From NCBI GenBank assembly GCA_030827475.1, contig JAUREJ010000004.1, forward strand, positions 37,244 through 79,773: DNA of 42,530 nt. The letters run 5' to 3'. Source of the DNA: Candidatus Poseidonia sp. (lineage in GTDB: Archaea > Thermoplasmatota > Poseidoniia > Poseidoniales > Poseidoniaceae). Numbering within the stretch: the first letter of the stretch is position 1; each line of letters begins with the position of its first letter. The position numbers and the translations under genes are program-made. Of the stretch, positions 8,452 to 15,452 are shown piece after piece. The notes under the pieces were generated by a model, which was not told the DNA's origin, did not search any database, and saw only the letters and a program-made list of their open reading frames with translations.

Positions 8452-9807
8452 TCAACCTTGACGCAGTTCGTTGAGCCATTCTTCGACCAAACTTTGGGTT
8501 CGATGGCCTTCGTGGGCTTGAAGCCTTGACGCCAAGAGATCAATTTCCTCGCCCACCGCTCCTGCACTCACGGCCATGTTCTTTGCATGGAGTTTCATGT
8601 GGCCTGCTTGAATGCCTTTGGTCGACAGCGCACGAAGGGCGCCCAAATTCTGGGCGAGTCCTGCACAGAGCATGATGCCGGCCAACTCTTGTGCGCCCTC
8701 AACTCCCAAGATGGCCAGGTTGGCCTGTGCGGCAGGGTGAACCTTGGAGGCGCCTCCCACGACGCCAACGGCCATCGGCAATTCCATGCTCCCAACGAGG
8801 TTTCCTTCGTCGTCTTGGGACCAATTTGACATGGAGGTGTATCGCCCGTGTTCGACGCTTGGCCAAGCATGGCATCCAGCTTCAATCGCTCTCCAATCTT
8901 GTCCGCAAGCAAGAGCAATGCTGCTGATGGCGTTCATGATCCCTTTGTTGTGGGTCGTGGCTCGAAACGGGTCTGCCACGGCAAAGGCATGGGCTTCCAG
9001 AATGCCTTGGATGACCGCCATCCCGTCTTCTCTTGAACCGTCAGAAGCAAGTTCTTCTGGCGTGAACGTAGCGGAGATTCTTGCGAGGCGGTGGGCTGCG
9101 AGGTTGGAAAGGATGCGGAGATGAGCACGGCCTCCGCACAGGGCCTCGATGCGCGGCGCGACACGCTCGGCCATGGTGTTGACGGCGTTGGCGCCCATGG
9201 CGTCTCGACAATCCACGAGCAGGTGAACGATGAGCATGTCACCTAGTGCTGTCGTCAGTTTACGTGATTGGATGTCCTTGCATCCGCCGCCAAGGGCAAC
9301 CATGCGAGACGGGATGTCGTTGCAGAACGCCATCAAGGCCTCTTTTTCACGTTCCAATGCTGCGATGGCTCCATCAAGGTCAGCAACCTCGAGCAGCTGA
9401 ATTTGACCGATCATCACGGGATCATCGTTGTTGGTGGTAAATCCGCCCAAAGCTCGGCATCGCTTCGCCATGTTTGATGCAGCGGCGACAATGCTGGATT
9501 CTTCCACGCAAAACGGTATGAGGTAGGGTTTGCCGTCGATCAGAAAGTTGGTCGCAACGCCAACGGGCAAGGACATCGTCCCGATCACGTTCTCGATCAT
9601 CCTGTCGGCTGCAGCCTCGTCCAATTCGCCATGTGCTGCGAGAGCAGCGACGTGTTCGGCCGAGAGGTTGCAGGCTTCCGCAACAATGGTTCGCCGTTCC
9701 TCCACGCTTTGGTTGTACAAGCCCTTGATTCGACTGTTTTCCACCGGCACGGCTGTCCCCTGTTCCAACGGTGGGCAAGGCGTTCTTTGAATGAATCGCA
9801 TGTGCAT
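8452..9807 (-). CDS. hmgA: Hydroxymethylglutaryl-CoA reductase, class II (bacterial-like)
   Basis: The enzyme reduces HMG-CoA to mevalonate, the committed step toward the isoprenoid chains of archaeal ether lipids. The sequence is of the class II type: ENVIGTMSLPVG with the catalytic glutamate (residue 72), then LIPFCVEESSIVAAASN, the catalytic lysine in HNKGIMN (about 288), aspartate in GQDWRA (about 304), and the C-terminal histidine in KLHAKNMA (about 407). Length is 451 residues, typical for class II. Two ATGs are possible, at 9807 and 9801; AGGA just upstream favours 9807. Class II enzymes in some Thermoplasmata and Archaeoglobales are thought to derive from bacteria, while most archaea have class I. 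The gene is divergent from the pseudo-AAA operon and shares its TTAACG-rich control region. Cofactor preference cannot be read reliably. Confidence 0.93.
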   Translation of the reverse strand: MHMRFIQRTPCPPLEQGTAVPVENSRIKGLYNQSVEERRTIVAEACNLSAEHVAALAAHGELDEAAADRMIENVIGTMSLPVGVATNFLIDGKPYLIPFCVEESSIVAAASNMAKRCRALGGFTTNNDDPVMIGQIQLLEVADLDGAIAALEREKEALMAFCNDIPSRMVALGGGCKDIQSRKLTTALGDMLIVHLLVDCRDAMGANAVNTMAERVAPRIEALCGGRAHLRILSNLAAHRLARISATFTPEELASDGSREDGMAVIQGILEAHAFAVADPFRATTHNKGIMNAISSIALACGQDWRAIEAGCHAWPSVEHGRYTSMSNWSQDDEGNLVGSMELPMAVGVVGGASKVHPAAQANLAILGVEGAQELAGIMLCAGLAQNLGALRALSTKGIQAGHMKLHAKNMAVSAGAVGEEIDLLASRLQAHEGHRTQSLVEEWLNELRQG

Positions 9808-9820
9808 GAGTTCCTGGGAG

Positions 9821-9912
9821 TTAACGGGTTTAACGCGTGGATTAACGCGTTAGGTTGCCGTTAATCTCGCGTTAATTCGCCTGAATTGGCCGTCGCCGCA
9901 TCACGATTAACG
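9821..9912. repeat. Cluster of six TTAACG/CGTTAA hexamers
   Basis: Between the divergent starts of HMG-CoA reductase and the AAA-like gene there are three direct TTAACG copies (9821, 9830, 9842), two inverted CGTTAA copies (9859, 9870) and one more direct copy (9907). The flanks are similar, giving a consensus near ATTAACGSG. The third copy also sits inside the palindrome TAACGCGTTA. About 0.05 copies would be expected by chance in 92 bp. The cluster begins 14 bp upstream of the HMG-CoA reductase start. It is most simply an operator array for a multimeric DNA-binding protein. A replication-origin element cannot be excluded, but it does not match known euryarchaeal ORB sequences. Confidence 0.75.
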
Positions 9913-9981
9913 TGTCCTAACAGGTCTCCGGCCGCATCCCGATGGATGAAACATCAAATACGTGAAGTGCGGTTGGGCGGT

Positions 9982-11871
9982 ATGGTCCAGAAATCTCGTC
10001 TTTTTGGCTTACCACTTCTTGATGTGAATCCGTTCTCCACCCGGCCGCTTGAGCCGGGTGATGCGGGGAAACTCATCGGCAGGAGCGAGGAGTTCAACCT
10101 CCTCAGGACCTATCTGAAGCTGGGGACGGCCCGGCGCATCATGTTGACGGGGCCGTTGGGATCTGGCCGAACCTCACTGGTTCGTTGCCTCAAACCCTAT
10201 GCAGGTGCCTTCATTTCCATCGATCATTTGCCTGCTCAGGCGCCTGCGCAAGCGATGTTGGAAATGTGCTATCAGCAACTGATTGGAGGCGACACGCTCC
10301 CGGGGCGCACCGAACTGGTGAACCAACTGGTCACGGAAATGTACGCGTATACGGACAAACTTCCGCTTGTGGTCATCGACGTTCCGGCCAGTGATTTCTC
10401 GGTGGTCGATGTTGCGCTCAGAGATGCACATTCTTCGCTTGAGCGACTCAATGCCGTCGTGGTTTTGGTGTGCGATGTCCGAGAGCGCCACCACCTTCCT
10501 GCAACGGTGGTCACCGGTTTTGAGCGGTTTTTGCTGTCGCCTTTTGGGCCGAGTGATGTCGTGGATTTGGTTGAGCATCGGTTGCGTGAAATCGGGGTGA
10601 TGAGCAGCAATTTTTCCTTGCAGGATGCCGAAACCATCCTCGAGGAATGCAGCGGCTACCCCTCAGAGGTGGTTGCCATGTTACGCGATGCTGTTGACCG
10701 TATTCGCATTGAGCACGCAGAAGGGGTTGCACCGCCGTACAGGGACACGTCTGCCCGCCTCCAACCGCGGGATGAGCCGCAACCGCTAGACGCTTTGATG
10801 AGCGGGGGGCTGGATGAACCACCGTTCCTTGGAAAGCAGAACGAGGCGATGAGCGGACTTGATGCAAACCCTCAACCTGCTTCGCAAACGCCGTCAGGTG
10901 ACATCATCGATGCCTCCACGCCGTGGAATGAGCGGCAAGAACCCGCCCACGATGCAGCAGCGTCGGAGGCGAAGGAGGGCGACGAAGGGAACGATGCAAC
11001 ACCCGTTCTGTCATTTTTTGATTTGGACATGGACGATCTTGACCGCTCCATCACCAACGATGACCCTCTCAAACCGCCCGAGTTCACCAACAACATCATC
11101 GATGCCTCTGGTTCTGCACCCTCCCGCCAACCCGTGGCGAGCGGGGGGTTTGGTAATCTTGTGAACCGAAACAAGGTCTCGCTATCAGCGGTTGATGCCA
11201 TCAAGAAAGACGCCATGAACCGCCCAAGTCGACTTGAAGATTATTCCGAGGCCGCTGAATGGTGGGTTGAGGAGACAAGCTTGCCTGATGTTCTCGAGGT
11301 TGAGGTGCCGGAGGTTGAATCCGCTGCCCTGATACATGACGAAATTGGTTTGCCCGCTCTCGAACTCGATTCTTTGTTCTCCCCTGAGGGCGGAGGGTTT
11401 GAATTGGGTGATGAAGAGATCTTGACTCTGCCGTCCGAAAACGCCTATCCAACCCAGACCGTACTTGAAGAGGCAACGCTCACCAAGCTGCTTCAGTTGC
11501 TGTTGGGTGGGAAAGTAAGCACCTCAGGCAACGAGGTCAAACACCTCGTTGACTTCTTCGCAAAGCGTCGCGTGGAGCGCACGGGCCCCAAAGAGTCCTA
11601 TCCGCTCGACAAGGTTGCGCTCGGTAGCCTCAGCATCGCCGAGACCTACGTGGTTGGCATCTCCAATCACCGTCCATATTCGCCATCGGATGCCGAGATT
11701 TTGGACCATCTTGACATCAAACGGTCTCGACTTTCGCAGATCAGCAACCGTCTCCTCAAGTTCGGTATTCTGCAGGTGCGGCCTTCAGGGCGAACAAGGA
11801 AGTATTCTCTTACTCAGGCAGCTCGAGCCCAACTTCTCGCTTGGGGTGCACTCAAAGGAGGTGAGGCTTGA
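9982..11871 (+). CDS. AAA+-like protein with degenerate Walker motifs and C-terminal winged helix
   Basis: The N-terminal about 260 residues have an Orc/Cdc6-like AAA+ layout. It has LIGRSEEFNLL before the P-loop, then GPLGSGRTS at 57-65, where the Walker A lysine is arginine. A Walker B-like strand LVVIDVPAS follows, lacking the usual glutamate. A long acidic, probably disordered linker (about 270-480) contains a repeated IIDAS motif. The C-terminus is a winged helix with SDAEILDHLDIKRSRLSQIS and an arginine-rich wing, suggesting DNA binding. The ATG at 9982 gives 629 residues; an ATG at 9946 or TTG at 9886 would extend it. Its stop overlaps the next gene's start in TGATG. Function is unknown; the architecture suggests a non-hydrolysing or weakly active DNA-binding assembly factor. 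Confidence 0.8.
   Translation: MVQKSRLFGLPLLDVNPFSTRPLEPGDAGKLIGRSEEFNLLRTYLKLGTARRIMLTGPLGSGRTSLVRCLKPYAGAFISIDHLPAQAPAQAMLEMCYQQLIGGDTLPGRTELVNQLVTEMYAYTDKLPLVVIDVPASDFSVVDVALRDAHSSLERLNAVVVLVCDVRERHHLPATVVTGFERFLLSPFGPSDVVDLVEHRLREIGVMSSNFSLQDAETILEECSGYPSEVVAMLRDAVDRIRIEHAEGVAPPYRDTSARLQPRDEPQPLDALMSGGLDEPPFLGKQNEAMSGLDANPQPASQTPSGDIIDASTPWNERQEPAHDAAASEAKEGDEGNDATPVLSFFDLDMDDLDRSITNDDPLKPPEFTNNIIDASGSAPSRQPVASGGFGNLVNRNKVSLSAVDAIKKDAMNRPSRLEDYSEAAEWWVEETSLPDVLEVEVPEVESAALIHDEIGLPALELDSLFSPEGGGFELGDEEILTLPSENAYPTQTVLEEATLTKLLQLLLGGKVSTSGNEVKHLVDFFAKRRVERTGPKESYPLDKVALGSLSIAETYVVGISNHRPYSPSDAEILDHLDIKRSRLSQISNRLLKFGILQVRPSGRTRKYSLTQAARAQLLAWGALKGGEA
10901..11108 (+). repeat. Duplicated IIDAS linear motif in the AAA-like protein linker
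   Basis: A 16-base segment is identical at 10901-10916 and 11093-11108, 192 bp apart and in frame. It encodes DIIDAS at residues 307-312 and NIIDAS at 371-376 within an otherwise acidic, low-complexity linker. Conserved short hydrophobic islands in a disordered linker often bind a partner. The family is unknown, so the partner is not known. Confidence 0.6.
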
Positions 11872-12923
11872 TGGCGTGGAATGTTGCATGGTCTTGGCAG
11901 GCATCCTCCCGTATCGCCACCTTGGCACCCGTTGAAGGCGGGCTTGTGGTCAGTTCAGGTTTGGACCTCGTGATGTTGGAGGCGGACGGAAGCGTCCGCT
12001 GGCGGATTGAAGTTCCCTTCAAAGTCCACGCCGCCCGAGCCGTGCAAGGCTCAATTGCCTTGCTTGCCGCTCATGGATTTTACATCATCAACAGTTCAAA
12101 CGGTGCCTTCGTGAGCGAAGGTCGAAGCACGCCTGGGGGATTCCGTGACCTTGCCGCCCGCCCCGGAGGCGGTTGGGCGCTTGCAGGACGTCACGGACAG
12201 ATCCACCTCTTTTCCCAAAAGGGCAGAGGCATCCGACGCGTTGACAGCGGTCCTGTTCGCCGTTTGGTCGGGTGGCTTGATCGAGAACATCTGCTCTGGC
12301 AAGACCCCCAAGGATGCATGTGGTGCGGCCGATTAACGGGCGAAGACAAGAAACGCCGCATCGAAGACCGCGCATGGAGTTGGTGCTCTGCCCTCAAGGA
12401 CGGGCGTTTGCTCTTGCAGAGCGCTGATGGTGGGCTTTGGGAGGGCGTTCCTCATCCGTTTGGTTGGGACCACTTGGAACGCTTGGAAAGCGATTCGCTC
12501 GAACCGATGGAAGCCGTTCGCTCGGGTGACGGTTGGTGGGTGCTGGGCATTGAAGGGCACCTCGTTTCGTTGTCCACCGCAAGCAAGGATGAAGGTGAAA
12601 AGCCTCCGCTGACCGAACGCATGAACCTCGGCGACCTCCTCGTGTTGTGCACGCCCGACGCCATGGCGACCGCCACGAGAGAAGGCCTTGTCCGTCGTTG
12701 GACGGCCCCTCATCTTTCGGATGCCGAGCGTGAAGGGAGGTACAAGGCGGTTGCCGAGGCGGCCATGGCCCGAAACTGGGAAGAGCGACGTCAAATGTTC
12801 CTCCGTGCTCAAGAAGCTGAAGACCTTGGAAAACTGTCCTTGGCCATCGAACTCTACGAGGCCTTAGGGCGTAGCGAAGACGCTCGGCGTTTGCTCGGGC
12901 GCATCAAGGAGGGCGATTCGTGA
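11871..12923 (+). CDS. Beta-propeller-like protein with short helical tail
   Basis: About 350 residues, soluble, without a signal peptide. The first about 280 residues look like WD40/PQQ-type propeller blades: repeated strands of the form GGLVVSSGLDLVMLEADGSV, GSIALLAAHGFYII, GGWALAGRHGQIHLF and DGRLLLQSADGGLWEG, each with a small glycine turn and a hydrophobic strand. The last about 65 residues are helical (YKAVAEAAMARNWEERR, then LSLAIELYEALGRSEDARRLL) and resemble a TPR-like hairpin. The ATG overlaps the preceding stop codon (TGATG at 11869-11873) and its own stop overlaps the next start the same way, so it is translationally coupled to both neighbours. It is probably a scaffold for the AAA-like and DUF357 proteins; that is an inference from the operon. 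Confidence 0.75.
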   Translation: MAWNVAWSWQASSRIATLAPVEGGLVVSSGLDLVMLEADGSVRWRIEVPFKVHAARAVQGSIALLAAHGFYIINSSNGAFVSEGRSTPGGFRDLAARPGGGWALAGRHGQIHLFSQKGRGIRRVDSGPVRRLVGWLDREHLLWQDPQGCMWCGRLTGEDKKRRIEDRAWSWCSALKDGRLLLQSADGGLWEGVPHPFGWDHLERLESDSLEPMEAVRSGDGWWVLGIEGHLVSLSTASKDEGEKPPLTERMNLGDLLVLCTPDAMATATREGLVRRWTAPHLSDAEREGRYKAVAEAAMARNWEERRQMFLRAQEAEDLGKLSLAIELYEALGRSEDARRLLGRIKEGDS

Positions 12924-13219
12924 TGTCGGAACTGACCAGCCTCACGGTCGAACGCGTGGAGCACTACCTCGACATCACCCGTCGAGCCCGTCAGAAGGCC
13001 ACACGAACGGTTGATGAATCGACGGAGGAGGGTCAGAAATTGACCGTGATGCTTCGCATGGCCGATGACTACGCAGCAGATGCTCGTCACTTTCTCGAAA
13101 CCGGAGACCTGGTCCGAGCCTTTGGGGCCATCAATTATGCGCACGCTTGGATCGATGCAGGTGTCAAGATCGGTTGGCTTGACGGTCACGGCGACGACGT
13201 GTTGTTCACCCTTCCTTAA
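12923..13219 (+). CDS. DUF357 family protein
   Basis: A 98-residue helical protein matching the archaeal DUF357 pattern: an N-terminal helix VERVEHYLDITRRA, a central helix MLRMADDYAADARHFLETGD, and the diagnostic LVRAFGAINYAHAWIDAGVKIGW at the end of the second hairpin. The function of the family is not established. The ATG at 12923 overlaps the propeller gene stop codon (TGATG). This makes it the third and last gene of a coupled operon with the AAA-like and propeller genes. It ends facing the PIN-domain gene, with a perfect stem-loop across the two stop codons. Confidence 0.85.
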   Translation: MSELTSLTVERVEHYLDITRRARQKATRTVDESTEEGQKLTVMLRMADDYAADARHFLETGDLVRAFGAINYAHAWIDAGVKIGWLDGHGDDVLFTLP

Positions 13220-13235
13220 GGCACTCAAAGTGCCT
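13219..13235. terminator. Stem-loop between convergent DUF357 and PIN genes
   Basis: AGGCACT and AGTGCCT form a perfect 7-bp stem around a CAA loop. The stem begins at the last base of the DUF357 stop codon and contains the PIN-gene stop codon (13225-13227). Because it is symmetric it would form in transcripts of either gene. No oligo-T tract is visible. Confidence 0.45.
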
Positions 13236-13602
13236 CAATGAGGGCCAGCCGTTTACTTTGTTTGACCTCGACCACCGGCACGTTGGCTTCAAACAAGCGC
13301 CGCTTCAGCTCGGTGTCAACGGTGAGGACGGGCCAACCTTCCTCGCAGGCCAAGGAGAGAAGTTGGTTGTCGGTGTGTCCGGCAAAAGGCACATCCACCA
13401 CGGTTGCCTTTTGTTCGAGCAAACCGAGCAAGAGGGGCTTTGAGCGAGGGCGTTGCGGCTGAAGACGTTCCAATTCCTGCATCACCGACGGGATGATGGT
13501 CCATGAACAGGGGCCAAGCAGGGCCTCCAACTCCTGTTCAACGTTCAACCGAGCGTCCATGCAAGCGACCCAGCCGCAAGCGTCGATAAGGACGGGCTGC
13601 AT
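13225..13602 (-). CDS. Fcf1/Utp24-like PIN-domain endonuclease
   Basis: A 125-residue PIN nuclease of the archaeal Fcf1 (COG1412) kind, whose eukaryotic relatives cut pre-rRNA during small-subunit assembly. The expected acidic metal ligands are visible: Asp7 in LIDACG, glutamate in PSVMQELERL, aspartate in HTDNQLLSLA and aspartate in LTVDTELKRRL. It lies 12 bp downstream of aIF2-gamma. This S6e, aIF2-gamma, PIN order recurs in many archaeal genomes and supports a role in translation or ribosome biogenesis rather than a toxin-antitoxin pair; no antitoxin gene is adjacent. The start is the ATG at 13600-13602, preceded by GAGAGGTCGG. Confidence 0.82.
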   Translation of the reverse strand: MQPVLIDACGWVACMDARLNVEQELEALLGPCSWTIIPSVMQELERLQPQRPRSKPLLLGLLEQKATVVDVPFAGHTDNQLLSLACEEGWPVLTVDTELKRRLFEANVPVVEVKQSKRLALIEAL

Positions 13603-13614
13603 CGCACCGACCTC

Positions 13615-14853
13615 TCATTCGATGGTGCCGTAGCCAATCAGTCGCCAGCGTGAGCCGATGCGCCGTGAGATCGAAATACGCTGGCCTTTGTCGGCGCAAA
13701 TTGGAAGGCGGAGTTCAAGGTCCGTTCGAGTCTTCTCAGCGTTTTTTGTCACGCCAACGGAGGTCGCCGTGGCCACGTTCAGCATCAACATCTCGTTGTT
13801 GCGCAGTGGCTGAATTTTCTCGGGCAACTCGCCGTCGCCTGCCACCATATGGCTCATCAGGCTCACGCTGATGCTCAACGAGGAATGGATTTCAGGGAGG
13901 TCGCCTTTTCGAGCAACGACCTGCCCGGAGAGGTTGTCAGATGAGGTGATTGAGGGGTCAAGGTACGTGGCCATACCGCACAAGCCTCCAGCATGCATTT
14001 TGTCGAGACTCAAACCTCCACCTTGCATGCTGCTGATGACGGCTTCAATGGGTTCCCAGGTGGCTTTGTTGCCCTTCTCGATCTTTCGTCCCGGACCGAT
14101 CACGATGGTGTCGCCTTGGTTGAATTCTCCTTCAACAATGCTCCCTCCAATCACGCCGCCTTTGAGTTTTGAAGGGCGGGTGCCGGGTCGGTTGATGTCA
14201 AAGGAACGTGCAACATGCATGATCGATCGCTTGTCTTCGGAACGGTCAGGTGTCGGAATGGTGGCTTCAATCGCCTGGATGAGCACGTCCAAGTTCACAT
14301 CGTGGTGAGCGGAAACCGGGATAACAGGTGCGTTTTCTGCGATGGTTCCTTTGAGGAAGGCTTTGATCTCCTTGTGGGATTCAAGCGCCCGTTCTTTGGA
14401 CACAAGGTCGATTTTGTTCTGAACGATAACGATGTTCTCAATGCCGGCGATTTCAAGGGCCATCAAATGCTCTCGAGTTTGAGGCTGCGGGCAAGTCTCG
14501 TTGGCTGCAATCATCAACATTGCTCCATCCATGATGGAGGCGCCGGTGATCATGATCGCCATGAGGGTCTCGTGCCCGGGTGCGTCGACGAAGGAAACAA
14601 CGCGCTTCAACTCGCTCTCAACGTCCTCGCCACCGTCGGGTCGTTTTCCTGTGGCATAGAATTGACCTTGATCGTCTTGGTAGAAGGCCGTGTCAGCGTA
14701 TCCGAGTTTGATGGAGATTCCTCGCTTGCGCTCCTCGGAGTGGGTGTCGGTCCAAACGCCAGAAAGCGCCTGCGTGAGCGTTGTTTTTCCATGGTCAACG
14801 TGACCGACGAGGCCGATGTTCACTTCTGGTTGAGCGGGAAGCTTTCGTGCCAT
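13615..14853 (-). CDS. eif2g: Translation initiation factor aIF2 gamma subunit
   Basis: This is the GTPase subunit of heterotrimeric aIF2, which delivers Met-tRNAi to the small ribosomal subunit. Over 412 residues it carries all G motifs: GHVDHGKTT (17-25), RGISIKLGYAD (switch 1), VDAPGHE (G3), NKID (G4) and SAHHD (G5). Domains II and III follow, including GTRPSKLKGGVIGGSI. The zinc knuckle of four cysteines that normally separates switch 1 from VDAPGHE is absent. That stretch (YATGKRPDGGEDVES) contains no cysteine. The start ATG at 14851-14853 follows the ribosome-binding site GAGGGA. The gene lies 42 bp downstream of rps6e and 12 bp upstream of the PIN gene. Confidence 0.96.
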   Translation of the reverse strand: MARKLPAQPEVNIGLVGHVDHGKTTLTQALSGVWTDTHSEERKRGISIKLGYADTAFYQDDQGQFYATGKRPDGGEDVESELKRVVSFVDAPGHETLMAIMITGASIMDGAMLMIAANETCPQPQTREHLMALEIAGIENIVIVQNKIDLVSKERALESHKEIKAFLKGTIAENAPVIPVSAHHDVNLDVLIQAIEATIPTPDRSEDKRSIMHVARSFDINRPGTRPSKLKGGVIGGSIVEGEFNQGDTIVIGPGRKIEKGNKATWEPIEAVISSMQGGGLSLDKMHAGGLCGMATYLDPSITSSDNLSGQVVARKGDLPEIHSSLSISVSLMSHMVAGDGELPEKIQPLRNNEMLMLNVATATSVGVTKNAEKTRTDLELRLPICADKGQRISISRRIGSRWRLIGYGTIE

Positions 14854-14895
14854 GCTTCCCTCTCTCCTTCATGCCCGTCGATTGCCCTCTCGGGT

Positions 14896-15384
14896 TCACT
14901 CCGAAGATTCCTCAGCTTCTGCTCCGAGGATGGTTTCGAGCGGCTTCTTTCCGGCCTCGACAACCCGGAGGTTGATTTGACGGGTGTCTTGAGTGATGGT
15001 GTTCCCGCGGAAGTTTCGTCGCTTGCGTAGGCCGTCTGGCTTGTATCGGAAACGCTTCTTGCCGCCGCCCTTTTCCTTGTGGACGACGACTTGACCCTTG
15101 TAACCCGTCGATTGGGTCACGAGGATGGACTGGCGGTTTCCGCCTTCCAGGTCCCGGCGCATGGGCGTTCCGGTCTTGTCGGAGCCACCGGTGATTTCGA
15201 GTTTGTAGCCGCTGAGGGTCTTGTCACCTTCGCCGACGAACAAACCGTCAACCACGTCGCCAATGCGCTTTCCGAGCATTTGAGCGTGGTTGTTCCCGGT
15301 GATTTTGAGGGCGTAGGATTTCCCGCCGTTCTTCGGGTCGGTATCGTTGACCACTGCGATAAATTCTGCATCGTTACCAGCCAT
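14896..15384 (-). CDS. rps6e: 30S ribosomal protein S6e
   Basis: This is an archaeal/eukaryotic small-subunit ribosomal protein. The body (AEFIAVVNDTDPKNGGKSYAL, written over residues 5-25 and ending in GKSY, then IGDVVDG and LEITGGSDKTGTPMRRD) matches S6e closely. The GRxMRRD-like segment and the basic RKRRNFRGNTI tail are characteristic. The ATG at 15382-15384 is chosen because GAGGTG lies 6 nt upstream and the family starts there. An in-frame start at 15456 would add 24 unsupported residues and nearly touch orc1. At 162 residues it is longer than the roughly 125 usual for archaea, mainly through a C-terminal acidic extension. Confidence 0.95.
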   Translation of the reverse strand: MAGNDAEFIAVVNDTDPKNGGKSYALKITGNNHAQMLGKRIGDVVDGLFVGEGDKTLSGYKLEITGGSDKTGTPMRRDLEGGNRQSILVTQSTGYKGQVVVHKEKGGGKKRFRYKPDGLRKRRNFRGNTITQDTRQINLRVVEAGKKPLETILGAEAEESSE

Positions 15385-15420
15385 GAGAGCACCTCTTGGG
15401 ATTTGTCCGACTGATGACCC

Positions 15421-15428
15421 GTATTTAG
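15421..15428 (-). promoter_or_regulatory. TATA-like box for rps6e
   Basis: On the minus strand the sequence reads CTAAATAC, in the 68-bp gap between orc1 and rps6e. A start site about 25 nt downstream would fall near 15397, upstream of the GAGGTG ribosome-binding site, so rps6e, aIF2-gamma and PIN may have their own promoter. Confidence 0.4.
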
Positions 15429-15452
15429 CCCCATCGTCTAAGCACTTGAAGT

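Noticed and set aside
14215-15030. Plus-strand reading frame opposite aIF2-gamma and S6e
   Set aside because: Both minus-strand genes are certain; this frame is a shadow.
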